Source of the DNA: Burkholderia sp. PAMC 26561
GTDB lineage: Bacteria; Pseudomonadota; Gammaproteobacteria; Burkholderiales; Burkholderiaceae
Direction: 5' to 3'
Assembly: GCF_001557535.2 (NCBI RefSeq)
Contig: NZ_CP014307.1
Span: 1,302,001-1,366,000, forward strand
DNA length: 64,000 nt
Below the pieces are notes generated by a model. The model had not been told where the DNA came from. It searched no databases and saw nothing but the letters and a program-made list of their open reading frames with translations. The first letter of the stretch is position 1; each line of letters starts with the position of its first letter. Position numbers and translations under genes: made by a program. This document shows, in pieces, positions 8,340 through 15,888 of this stretch.

Positions 8340-9506
8340 ATGCGACGTTCCGCATTTTTCATCCGCATAATCGGCATCGGGATTCTGTTTCACGTGTATA
8401 TCGGCGTGCGCCTCATTCCTGCGGCGCCCGTGGGGACCGCGCTCAAGATACTGGCGGTACTTGCGCTGGTGGTGTCGGTGATGTTGATTCCGCTCGGCAT
8501 GATCGCGCGCAACATCGGGCAGCAGCCGCTTTCCGATCGCCTGGCGTGGATCGGGCTGCTGATAATGGGTTTCTTCTCTTCGCTGCTCGTGCTGACGTTT
8601 CTTCGGGACATCGTGCTGCTGGTATTGCACCTGGCGAGCAGCAGTGAAAATGCTGTAAACCCCTGGCCGGCATTCAGGGCATGGAGCGCCCTCGGCGTTC
8701 CGGTGCTGGCCGTGCTGGTGACGGTGTTCGGCATCTACAGCGCGCGCCGCCGGGCGGCAGTCAAGAACGTGGACGTGCCCATCGATAACCTGCCTGCAGC
8801 GCTCAATGGCTTCACCATTGTCCAGATCAGCGACATCCACGTCGGGCCGACCATCAAGCGCCAGTACGTGGAAAAGATCGTGGCCGCCGTCAATGCGCTG
8901 AAGCCCGACCTGATTGCCGTGACTGGCGACGTGGTCGACGGTTCCGTGCCGCATCTTGCTGCCCACACACGCCCGTTGTCCGAATTAAAGGCGCGTCACG
9001 GCGCGTTTCTGGTGACTGGGAATCACGAGTATTACGCGGGCGCCGACAAGTGGATCGCTGAATTCCGCCGGCTTGGGCTCACTGTCTTGCTCAACGAACA
9101 TGTGGTGGTCGACCACGATGGCGCGCGCGCGATCGTGGCCGGCGTGACCGACTACGGCGCAGGCAGCTTCGATCCCGCGCACAAGAGCGATCCAGCCAAG
9201 GCGATGCTCGGTGCACCCGCCGACATCATGTTCCGCCTGCTCCTCGCGCATCAGCCACGCAGCGCGCCGGCGGCATCGAAGGCAGGTTTTACACTGCAGT
9301 TGTCGGGTCACACCCACGGAGGCCAGTTCCTGCCGTGGAATTTCTTCGTACGGCTGCAGCAGCCGTTTGTGGCGGGCCTCGAAAAGCTCAATGACCTATG
9401 GGTGTACACAAGCCGCGGAACCGGCTACTGGGGACCGCCTATCCGGATTGCCGCACCGTCCGAAATCACGCGCCTGCGCCTTTTGAGCGGCACGCGTCCC
9501 GCCTGA
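8340..9506 (+). CDS. Membrane-anchored metallophosphoesterase (YaeI-like)
   Basis: 388 residues from the ATG at 8340 (AGGCGG upstream); an upstream in-frame start at 8229 adds 37 unlikely residues. Three or four membrane segments fill residues 5-135. The cytosolic or periplasmic calcineurin-type catalytic domain follows: SDIHVG (near residue 165), GDVVDG (near 200), GNHEYY (near 225), and GHTHGGQ (near 330), the full set of two-metal ligands. Relatives such as YaeI and YpbG are of uncertain substrate; some cleave phosphodiesters. Not in an operon. A hairpin with a T/A-rich tail follows. Confidence 0.9.
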   Translation: MRRSAFFIRIIGIGILFHVYIGVRLIPAAPVGTALKILAVLALVVSVMLIPLGMIARNIGQQPLSDRLAWIGLLIMGFFSSLLVLTFLRDIVLLVLHLASSSENAVNPWPAFRAWSALGVPVLAVLVTVFGIYSARRRAAVKNVDVPIDNLPAALNGFTIVQISDIHVGPTIKRQYVEKIVAAVNALKPDLIAVTGDVVDGSVPHLAAHTRPLSELKARHGAFLVTGNHEYYAGADKWIAEFRRLGLTVLLNEHVVVDHDGARAIVAGVTDYGAGSFDPAHKSDPAKAMLGAPADIMFRLLLAHQPRSAPAASKAGFTLQLSGHTHGGQFLPWNFFVRLQQPFVAGLEKLNDLWVYTSRGTGYWGPPIRIAAPSEITRLRLLSGTRPA

Positions 9507-9536
9507 GACAACCGTCGCTTAACGCCGCCCGGCTAT

Positions 9537-9582
9537 GGAAAGGATTAACGACTCTACGTCGATAACCTTTCCTATTATTTTA
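9537..9582 (+). terminator. Likely terminator after the metallophosphoesterase
   Basis: GGAAAGGATTAACGAC (9537-9552) pairs with GTCGATAACCTTTCC (9558-9572) with one bulge; TATTATTTTAATTATT follows. Confidence 0.6.
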
Positions 9583-9773
9583 ATTATTGAATTGATTCAG
9601 TTATCAAAATACAAGACACAATCTCCGGTTAATCTGTAATTGACGCGGATCAATGGACAGTGACGCAAGCGTCGCGGTATAAATATCGTTAGCGCTTTAG
9701 TGCGTTTGCGCTTCTGATTCGAAATTAAATTGATTTGAAGCGCGATTAACTATTTCATCGTCCGGAGAAATGC

Positions 9774-10361
9774 ATGAACGCAAAATGGATTTTGGCTGCA
9801 TCGCTGGCTGGCTGCTTGGCGATCGTAAATGTCAGCGCGCAAACCGATGATCAGCTTTCCACCGACGCCATTAAAACCGCGCTGGCCTCGGCGCCACGCC
9901 ATCTCCAGGCGCAGATCGTGGGGATTGATATCGGTTCACGAACCCTTTCTCTCAAAGGATCCAAAGGACATGTCGTCCCGGTGGCGGTCAGTCCCCAGGT
10001 TACCAACTTCGATTCGCTCAAAATCGGTGATCGCGTTGATGTACTGATCAAGGAAGCCCTGTTGTTGAGAGCGGTCAAATCAACAGTTGCGGATGCCGGT
10101 CTGAGAAAGCGCGTCGATACGACGGCATTCGCCTCTGCGTCCGACGCATCGGGTTTCGGCGCGGCAAAGGAAATCGAGATTATTGCGACTGTGCAAAGTA
10201 TTGATCAAAAGAAGAAAACGATTACGCTACGCGGACCGTGGCATACCGAAACGTTTGGTATCCCGCCGGAATTGGCCGCAAAAAAGCTCAAGGCCGGGGA
10301 CACTGTTCACGTGGTATATATTTCTGCCACAGCGGTTGAAGTGACTCCGGTTGCAAAGTAG
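9774..10361 (+). CDS. Exported protein with two beta-rich repeats (relative of 6654-7169)
   Basis: 195 residues; ATG at 9774 with CCGGAG 8 nt upstream (another ATG at 9770 is out of frame). Signal peptide residues 1-22 (ending NVSAQ). Two repeat blocks: QAQIVGIDIGSRTLSLKGSKG (near residue 43) followed by a DSLKIGDRVDVLI turn, and IATVQSIDQKKKTITLRGPW (near 140) followed by KLKAGDTVHVVYI. The order strand, S-x-D, strand, then LKxGDxV is shared with the 6654 protein. Function unknown; periplasmic. The 267 bp before it are AT-rich and hold the previous terminator. Confidence 0.8.
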   Translation: MNAKWILAASLAGCLAIVNVSAQTDDQLSTDAIKTALASAPRHLQAQIVGIDIGSRTLSLKGSKGHVVPVAVSPQVTNFDSLKIGDRVDVLIKEALLLRAVKSTVADAGLRKRVDTTAFASASDASGFGAAKEIEIIATVQSIDQKKKTITLRGPWHTETFGIPPELAAKKLKAGDTVHVVYISATAVEVTPVAK

Positions 10362-10364
10362 ATC

Positions 10365-11201
10365 TTAAATCCTGATCAGAACCGCGCCGGCCGTAACGAG
10401 CGCGCACGCCACTACGCGTCGCGCGGTCAGCTTCTCGCTCAGGAACATCCAGCCGATCAGCACCGCAAAAATTGAGCTGAGCTCGCGCAACGCGGAGACC
10501 ATCGCGATCGGCAGGTAGCGAAACGCGATGACCACAATCCCGTACGCCACCATTGCAATTGCGCCGCCCACCATGCCCTGCATTGAACGGCGCGGGTCGC
10601 TCAGAAATAGTCGGCGCGGACCGCCGTATCGGTACAGCGCGAACACCGCGAACGGCACGTTGAAGAGCAGATACACCCATGCAATGTACGCAAAGCTGTT
10701 TCCCGCGACACGCACGCCAAGGCCATCAACGATCGTATAAGCCGAGATGAACGCACCTGTCAGAAGCGCGGCCGGCACGCTTGCGGCGGCGAAACGGCGC
10801 TTGCGGAATGCGAGTGAGATGATGCCTGCCGATACCAGCGTCACCCCTGCCAGCGCCAGCGGCCGAAGATGTTCCCCCGCGAACACGAACGCGCCGGCGA
10901 AAACGAGCAGGGGCGAAAGCCCCCGCGCGATCGGATAGATCTGTCCGAAGTCCCCGGCTTTATAGGCTTTTGCGAGCGCCACGCAATAACCGAACTGCAA
11001 TACTGCCGAAGCGCCGATGTACGGCCAGCTCTCGCGCGCCGGTGGCGGCACGAGCAGCAGTGCAACAGCGGAACACACGATATAGGGGAACGACATCATC
11101 CCGAACTGCCAGACGCGGTCCGCGCTGGAATGGAGGAATGCGTTCCAGGTTGCGTGCAGCAGCGCGGAAAACAGGACGAGCAAGACGATGAAAGGCTGCA
11201 T
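10365..11201 (-). CDS. EamA/DMT-superfamily transporter
   Basis: 278 residues with about ten hydrophobic segments, the usual DMT size. The start at 11201 (MQPFIVLLVLFSALLHATWN) matches the family's beginning; upstream codons would add about 98 low-complexity residues and are rejected. GYCVALAKAYKAGDFGQIYPIARGLSPLLV in the first EamA half and LRELSSIFAVLIGWMFLSEKLTARR in the second are typical. The ribosome site is weak. Exports or imports a small metabolite across the inner membrane; substrate unknown. Converges on the 9774 gene with 3 bp between stops. Confidence 0.88.
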   Translation of the reverse strand: MQPFIVLLVLFSALLHATWNAFLHSSADRVWQFGMMSFPYIVCSAVALLLVPPPARESWPYIGASAVLQFGYCVALAKAYKAGDFGQIYPIARGLSPLLVFAGAFVFAGEHLRPLALAGVTLVSAGIISLAFRKRRFAAASVPAALLTGAFISAYTIVDGLGVRVAGNSFAYIAWVYLLFNVPFAVFALYRYGGPRRLFLSDPRRSMQGMVGGAIAMVAYGIVVIAFRYLPIAMVSALRELSSIFAVLIGWMFLSEKLTARRVVACALVTAGAVLIRI

Positions 11202-11505
11202 CAGAAGGTGCGGGGACGGGGATGCGCGAACTCGGTTCGTGGCAATGTAAGGCGTTGATTGGCGAAAAGTGGCGGTCGGAAGCGCCTCATTATGACAGAG
11301 AACGGGCCGGGGCGACACGTGCCTCTCCTGGGGCATTTCAGACGGCACAAGCCTTGAGTGCGCCAAAAGCCGCCAGGAAATTCCGCATATCGATCCCCGA
11401 CTCCTGCTGCTCGATGATCCCGCCGCCGGCCTGACGGCGCCCAACCTCAAGGAGCTCGTGGCGAACGTCGAGGCGCGAGCTGAATATCGCGCCATGCATC
11501 AGTTC
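11202..11505. other. Intergenic region with a decayed gene fragment
   Basis: No intact gene. The right half carries the ABC-ATPase-like remnant described separately; the left half shows nothing recognisable. Confidence 0.5.
11386..11475 (+). pseudogene. Possible remnant of a LivG/LivF-type ABC ATPase
   Basis: Translating in the frame of base 11401 gives RLLLLDDPAAGLTAPNLKEL followed by VANVEARAE. This looks like the Walker B region of branched-chain amino acid ABC ATPases (LLLLDEPAAGL then ELV), with the catalytic Glu changed to Asp. No Walker A, no signature motif and no start are found near it, and the frame stops at 11554. It is best read as a decayed leftover, possibly of a larger lost locus; a chance match is possible because the stretch is short. 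Confidence 0.4.
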
Positions 11506-11808
11506 TCAGGCGGCCGTGGCCGGCGTCCCGCACAACCACGCCACGTCGACCCTTAAAAGCCTGGAAAGACGCCGGCATTGTCCGCTGCCCGGCAGTGTGA
11601 TCCCGGCCCGCCAAAAGTGGACCTCGTGCTCCTTCACGCCCATATACGATGCAACCAGCCGGGTCGTGAACCGTGCCCGCTTGATCGTCATATCCAGTTT
11701 CGTTGAAAACAATTTTCGGAAACGGTCCGAATGCGTGTTTCTGTCCAGATGGACTTCCAGTTCGTTTGCGCGTCGCATGTTGCTTAACCTCGCTAACAGG
11801 TCCGACAT
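11506..11808 (-). CDS. Small XRE-type helix-turn-helix protein
   Basis: 100 residues from the ATG at 11808, 2 bp after the stop of the CBS-domain gene, so probably translationally coupled to it. The C-terminal half reads as an XRE/Cro domain: KRARFTTRLVASYMGVKEHEVHFWRAGITLP followed by RLSRLLRVDVAWLCG, the last part being the familiar end of such domains. The N-terminal 40 residues are not recognised. Likely DNA-binding; targets unknown. A longer reading frame back to 12003 overlaps the CBS gene and is rejected. Confidence 0.7.
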   Translation of the reverse strand: MSDLLARLSNMRRANELEVHLDRNTHSDRFRKLFSTKLDMTIKRARFTTRLVASYMGVKEHEVHFWRAGITLPGSGQCRRLSRLLRVDVAWLCGTPATAA

Positions 11809-11810
11809 GA

Positions 11811-12278
11811 CTATCGTGTTTCGGCTTCCGGCACATCGGCATGACTGTTGCCGCGAATGTAGTGCTCCAGTTGATGTATCGTGAACTGCTGCTCCGCGAT
11901 CAGGTTCTTCACCAGATCGCCGATCGACACCATCCCGATCAGCAATCCTCCATCGATAACCGGAAGATGGCGGATGCGGTTGTCCGTCATGAGCGTCATG
12001 CAATGCTCGGTCGTCTGGTTGAGACGAACATAACGAACCGCCCTCGACATCACGTCACCGACCGGCGTCACCCTGGACGAGCGGTCGAGCAACACGATCT
12101 TGCGTGCGTAGTCGCGCTCCGTGAAGATGCCGGTGATCTGGTCGCCAGACGTCACCACCAACGCGCCAATCTGCTTGTGGGCCATCAGCTTGATGGCGTC
12201 GAACACGCTCGCCGTGGCCTCTATTGTGTGAAACGACTGATCCGGTTTGGAACTCAGTAACTGCGCAACGGTTGTCAT
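11811..12278 (-). CDS. Tandem CBS-domain protein
   Basis: 155 residues made of two CBS motifs (about residues 8-65 and 75-135) with no other domain. CBS pairs bind adenosine nucleotides or S-adenosylmethionine and act as sensors. Seen: HKQIGALVVTSGDQITGIFTERDYARKI and NRIRHLPVIDGGLLIGMVSIGDLVK. It is a clear paralog of the protein at 30642-31082. It forms a two-gene unit with the XRE-type gene downstream. Confidence 0.92.
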   Translation of the reverse strand: MTTVAQLLSSKPDQSFHTIEATASVFDAIKLMAHKQIGALVVTSGDQITGIFTERDYARKIVLLDRSSRVTPVGDVMSRAVRYVRLNQTTEHCMTLMTDNRIRHLPVIDGGLLIGMVSIGDLVKNLIAEQQFTIHQLEHYIRGNSHADVPEAETR

Positions 12279-12368
12279 TCAGAACCTCGCTGATATCCGG
12301 CCGTTCAACGAAGGGCCGTGTTTGATTGATCGAAAAATCCGAAGCTTAGGGGCTTCAAGGCTTCAAGG

Positions 12369-12692
12369 TCAGCCGAAGTCGAACAGCTCGCCGAGCATCG
12401 ACTTCTTCTTTTTGTATGGATGACGGCGCTTGCGATATTCGTCGTCGCGGCGATCATGGTCGTCGTAGCGGATGCGCTCGTCCCGCCTGCGTTCAGTGCT
12501 GGCGTTCGTCAATATCGCAGCGGGCTGCGGCGCAGCGCTCTGCACGCGGCCTTCTTCCGGCGCACGCTCGATCAGTTTGTCGAGCTCCCCACGATCCAGC
12601 CATACGCCGCGACACGTCGGGCAATAGTCGATTTCGATGCCTTGCCGGTCTGTCATCAACAGCTCCGGGGTCTTGCACATGGGACATTTCAT
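12369..12692 (-). CDS. TFIIB-type zinc-ribbon protein
   Basis: 107 residues; ATG at 12692 with AAGGAG upstream. The N-terminus holds a zinc ribbon CPMC (residues 3-6) and CPTC (24-27) followed by GVWLDRGELDKLI, the signature of the bacterial zf-TFIIB family. The rest is charged and low in complexity (ERRRDERIRYDDHDRRDDEY, then KKKK) and ends in MLGELFDFG, a frequent C-terminal tag of these proteins. Function unknown; cytoplasmic. Divergent from the NhaR-like regulator. Confidence 0.9.
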   Translation of the reverse strand: MKCPMCKTPELLMTDRQGIEIDYCPTCRGVWLDRGELDKLIERAPEEGRVQSAAPQPAAILTNASTERRRDERIRYDDHDRRDDEYRKRRHPYKKKKSMLGELFDFG

Positions 12693-12823
12693 TCTCTTGG
12701 CTCCTTCGTTTTCGTCGCTACCGAAGTCCCAATGTATAGTAAGTAAGCATAATGTAATATACGTATTTTCAACGTCGATCGTTCGGGAATATCGATGTAT
12801 CGGGTGTCGCTTACAGGGCCAGG

Positions 12824-13717
12824 ATGAACTTCAAGCACTTGTATTATTTTTGGGTCGCGGCGCACGCGGGTGGCATCGCCCGAGCGGGTGCGCAGTTGCA
12901 CATCACGCCGCAAACCCTCAGCGGACAGATCAAACTGCTCGAGGAAACGCTCAACAAAAAGCTTTTCAAGAAAAGCGGCCGCAATCTGGAGCTGACCGAC
13001 GCCGGCAGGCTCGCGCTCGATTACGCCGATGAGATCTTTTCCCTGGGTGCCGAACTCGAGAGCGCTGTCCGGCAGGAGAGGGAAGCAGCGCGTACGCAAC
13101 TGCGCGTGGGTGTGGCGGATTCGGTGCCGAAAACGGTTGCTTACCGGTTGCTCGAACCGGCCTTGAACTTGTCGACCTCGCTGAAACTGATCTGCAACGA
13201 AGGCAAACTGCATTCGCTGTTATCGCAGCTTGCAGTGCACAAACTCGATTTGATCATCGCCGACGCGCCGATTCCCCCTGATGTGAACGTAAAGGCCTTC
13301 AATCATTCGTTGGGCCGCTCCACGCTGAGCTGTTTTGCACCCAAGGCGCTGGCAACCCGCGGCGCGAGGTCATACCCGGCATCGCTCAGCGACATGCCCA
13401 TGTTGCTGCCCGGAACGGAATCGGCCGTGCGAAGGAAGCTCGATCACTGGCTCAAGTCTCGCGGAATAGCGCCGCGCATTGTCGGAGAATTCGATGACAG
13501 CGCGCTCACGCTCGCTTTCGGCCGCGAAGGCCGCGGTGTGCTGTTCGCCCCCACGGTCCTGGCGGCGCAACTCAAACGCGAACATGGACTGGTGGCGATC
13601 GGGCATATAGAGACGATCGTTGAGGAGTTCTTCGCGATTTCCATCGAAAGACGTATCAGCCATCCCGCGATTTCATCGATCATGAATGCGGCGCGGAGTA
13701 CGCTGTTCAACGGCTGA
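12824..13717 (+). CDS. nhaR: LysR-family regulator, NhaR-like
   Basis: 297 residues. The N-terminus (MNFKHLYYFWVAAHAGGIARAG, then LHITPQTLSGQIKLLEE) matches NhaR, an activator that responds to Na+/pH in enterobacteria; the C-terminal LysR effector domain is complete. Not next to an nhaA antiporter gene here, so the target may differ. The start at 12824 fits the conserved N-terminus; the ribosome site is only GGGCCAGG. Followed at some distance by a candidate small RNA. Confidence 0.82.
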   Translation: MNFKHLYYFWVAAHAGGIARAGAQLHITPQTLSGQIKLLEETLNKKLFKKSGRNLELTDAGRLALDYADEIFSLGAELESAVRQEREAARTQLRVGVADSVPKTVAYRLLEPALNLSTSLKLICNEGKLHSLLSQLAVHKLDLIIADAPIPPDVNVKAFNHSLGRSTLSCFAPKALATRGARSYPASLSDMPMLLPGTESAVRRKLDHWLKSRGIAPRIVGEFDDSALTLAFGREGRGVLFAPTVLAAQLKREHGLVAIGHIETIVEEFFAISIERRISHPAISSIMNAARSTLFNG

Positions 13718-13781
13718 AAACCCGTCCTCCTTCCATCGCGATGTATGCGGTCAATTCTTTCAAATAAATAACAAAAATAAC

Positions 13782-13810
13782 TTACATTACGTTTAGCTTT
13801 CGACTATAAC
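13782..13810 (+). promoter_or_regulatory. Sigma-70-type promoter
   Basis: TTACAT (13782-13787), 17-bp spacer, TATAAC (13805-13810). The spacing is ideal and both boxes are near consensus. Confidence 0.55.
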
Positions 13811-13816
13811 GGTCAT

Positions 13817-13883
13817 ACGTGTTGCGGACTGCCATGTCGCGCACCACGCCTCAGCCCGTCAGGCATGCCTGCGGGCTTTTTTT
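13817..13883 (+). ncRNA. Candidate small RNA of about 67 nt
   Basis: Expected transcript between the promoter at 13782-13810 and the terminator at 13853-13883. No reading frame with a start and ribosome site lies inside. The 3' half is the terminator hairpin; the 5' half (GTTGCGGACTGCCATGTCGC) would be single-stranded and could pair with mRNAs. Alternatively the terminator simply closes the nhaR-like transcript, 136 bp upstream. Confidence 0.4.
13853..13883 (+). terminator. Strong rho-independent terminator
   Basis: AGCCCG (13853-13858) and CGGGCT (13872-13877) enclose the inner palindrome CAGGCATGCCTG; seven T residues follow. Confidence 0.88.
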
Positions 13884-13991
13884 GGCCCTTGAAAAGTCGT
13901 CGAGAAAATGTGAGGCGTTCTTTCATATTCCATTCAGTAATAACCCGATCTGGTGAAAACCCCGTCATTTCTTTCACTTGACTTACTTGAT

Positions 13992-14009
13992 ATATCACAT
14001 ATTGTGTAT
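13992..14009. promoter_or_regulatory. Operator-like palindrome before the antiporter gene
   Basis: ATA-TCACATATTGTG-TAT: CACA and TGTG arms around TAT with flanking ATA/TAT, about 90 bp before the start codon. The form resembles GntR-type operators; this is inference. Confidence 0.35.
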
Positions 14010-14098
14010 CCCATTGCTACCTCTCAAACGAGACGGCAATGAGGCAGACGTCAATTCGGCGTCCCGAATACAAGGCAGCAAATGCCAAGGAGACAGTG

Positions 14099-15403
14099 AT
14101 GGAAACGAATCGCCCGGTAGGAGAGTCGCGCCTGGCATCGCCGTGGGTGCAGCTCGTGTTCGGCGTGATCTGCATGGCCATGATCGCGAACATGCAGTAC
14201 GGCTGGACGCTGTTTGTCAATCCGATCGATGAAAAGCATCACTGGGGCCGCGCGGCCATCCAGGTCGCGTTCACGATTTTCGTCGTGACCGAAACATGGC
14301 TTGTTCCAATCGAAGGTTATCTCGTCGATAAATACGGCCCGCGTCCGGTAGTCGTCGTTGGCGGCTTGTTATGTGCGGCTGCGTGGGTGCTCAATTCGAT
14401 CTCGGCTTCCTTGCCAATGCTGTACTTCGCGGCCGCGGTCGGTGGCGTGGGCGCGGGCGCTGTGTACGGCACGTGCGTGGGCAACGCGCTCAAGTGGTTT
14501 CCGGATCGTCGAGGGCTGGCAGCGGGTATCACCGCGGCGGGTTTCGGCGCCGGGTCGGCCGCAACGGTCGTGCCTATTGCGCACATGATCAAGAACAGCG
14601 GCTATGAAGCGACCTTCCTGTGGTTCGGCCTGGGTCAGGGACTGGTCGTGTTCTTCCTCGGCATGGCGCTGTTCGCACCGCCGGCGAGCTTGCTGGCAAA
14701 CGCCAAGAGCGCGTTGAAGACTGCCGTCTACAACGCCACCCCCAGGCAGGTAATGAGTTCGCCGATCTTCTGGGTGATGTACCTCATGTTCGTGATGATG
14801 GCGGCCGGCGGATTGATGGCGACTGCGCAACTGGGTCCGATCGCGAAGGACTTCGGCTTGCACGACTCGCCCGTTTCGATTCTCGGGCTGACCTTGCCTG
14901 CGCTCACATTCGCGCTGACCATCGACCGGGTGCTCAATGGTTTGACGCGGCCGTTCTTCGGATGGATTTCCGACAGGATCGGGCGAGAGAACACCATGTT
15001 CATGGCGTTCGCCATCGAAGCAGTCGGAATCCTGGCGTTGTCGAAGTACGGGCAAAGTCCCGTTGCCTTTGTGATACTGACCGGGATCGTGTTCTTTGCT
15101 TGGGGTGAGATCTACAGCCTGTTTCCGGCCACATGCGGCGACACCTTCGGTCCGAAGTTTGCCGCGACCAATGCCGGTCTACTTTATACGGCGAAGGGAA
15201 CGGCCGCGTTGCTGGTGCCGTTCAGCAGCGTGATCACGGCGGCCACGGGAAGCTGGCACGCGGTGTTCATGCTGGCGTCCGGCATGGCGGCGCTTTCTGC
15301 GCTACTGGCTCTGTTCGTGCTCAAGCCGATGCGGCAAGCGCACAAGCAGAAGCATGCAGCGGCGCCGATGGACATGCCGTTTGCGTCGGTGGTGAAGGAG
15401 TGA
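14099..15403 (+). CDS. oxlT: Oxalate/formate antiporter (MFS)
   Basis: 434 residues from the ATG at 14099 (CAAGGAGACAGTG before it). Twelve membrane segments of the major facilitator type. Regions typical of OxlT: MQYGWTLFVNPIDEKHHWGRAAIQVAFTIF near residue 35, the EGYLVDKYGPRPVV loop, and LTRPFFGWISDRIGRENTMF in the middle loop; the TCGDTFGPKFAATNAGLLYTAKG segment near residue 340 is also characteristic. It exchanges oxalate for formate (or related acids) across the inner membrane. No formyl-CoA transferase or oxalyl-CoA decarboxylase gene lies next to it in this window. A strong hairpin follows. Confidence 0.9.
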   Translation: METNRPVGESRLASPWVQLVFGVICMAMIANMQYGWTLFVNPIDEKHHWGRAAIQVAFTIFVVTETWLVPIEGYLVDKYGPRPVVVVGGLLCAAAWVLNSISASLPMLYFAAAVGGVGAGAVYGTCVGNALKWFPDRRGLAAGITAAGFGAGSAATVVPIAHMIKNSGYEATFLWFGLGQGLVVFFLGMALFAPPASLLANAKSALKTAVYNATPRQVMSSPIFWVMYLMFVMMAAGGLMATAQLGPIAKDFGLHDSPVSILGLTLPALTFALTIDRVLNGLTRPFFGWISDRIGRENTMFMAFAIEAVGILALSKYGQSPVAFVILTGIVFFAWGEIYSLFPATCGDTFGPKFAATNAGLLYTAKGTAALLVPFSSVITAATGSWHAVFMLASGMAALSALLALFVLKPMRQAHKQKHAAAPMDMPFASVVKE

Positions 15404-15426
15404 TGCAGCGTTGAGTTGCACAATGC

Positions 15427-15460
15427 CCGATGGCCGGCCATATAGCCGGCCATCGGTCGT
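15427..15460. terminator. Hairpin between convergent genes
   Basis: CCGATGGCCGGC (15427-15438) and GCCGGCCATCGG (15445-15456), a perfect 12-bp stem with loop CATATA. Only a short T-rich tail follows, but its place between two stops fits a two-way terminator. Confidence 0.65.
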
Positions 15461-15466
15461 TTCAGG

Positions 15467-15739
15467 TCAAGCCTGTTTCCGGCCGACCAGATAAGACACG
15501 CCCTCGGGGCCATATCGTTCGCTGTGCGCTTCATTCGTCATGAGATGAAACACATCGCCGATCTGATAGCGCGTTTGTTTTCCCGCGACGTCCAGCGTCA
15601 GCTCACCTTCCAGGATCAGCGCCTTCGCTTCGAACGCATGCGTATGGTTGTCCAGGGAAGCGCCGGCTTCCCGTTCGACCAGCACGGTTGTCTGAAAACC
15701 CTCGCGCGCAAGCATTTCTATGAAATCATCGCGTTCCAT
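15467..15739 (-). CDS. Small single-domain cupin
   Basis: 90 residues from the ATG at 15739 (AAAGGAACGATC before it). The single cupin barrel shows NHTHAFEAKALILEGELTLDV (metal ligands His, His, Glu positions) and GDVFHLMTNEAHSERYGPEG (second motif with a His). Cupins of this kind bind a metal or small ligand; reaction unknown. Converges with the antiporter gene, so it is not in its operon. Confidence 0.85.
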   Translation of the reverse strand: MERDDFIEMLAREGFQTTVLVEREAGASLDNHTHAFEAKALILEGELTLDVAGKQTRYQIGDVFHLMTNEAHSERYGPEGVSYLVGRKQA

Positions 15740-15888
15740 GATCGTTCCTTTGGGATTCGAGGCCACACCAGTCACTAATATAAGTTGAAACGCATGTTCT
15801 GCGGCCAAACGGGAAAACGCGTAAAATATGAGACTGTCCTCACATTTTCACGCGCATTGTCCTGCGCACGCTTTCAATTGGAGCCGTC

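Larger units (their letters stand above)
13718..14098. other. Intergenic region with a promoter, a terminator and an operator-like site
   Basis: 381 bp. It contains a well-spaced promoter (13782-13810), a terminator (13853-13883), together suggesting a small RNA, and an imperfect palindrome (13992-14009) before the oxalate/formate antiporter gene. No protein gene is convincing; a short reverse frame at 13813-13998 reads through the terminator. Confidence 0.6.

Noticed and set aside
10365..11495. Longer form of the DMT transporter
   Set aside because: The added 98 residues are low-complexity and run over the ABC ATPase remnant.
13813..13998. Small reverse frame near the candidate small RNA
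   Set aside because: It crosses the terminator and has no start signal.
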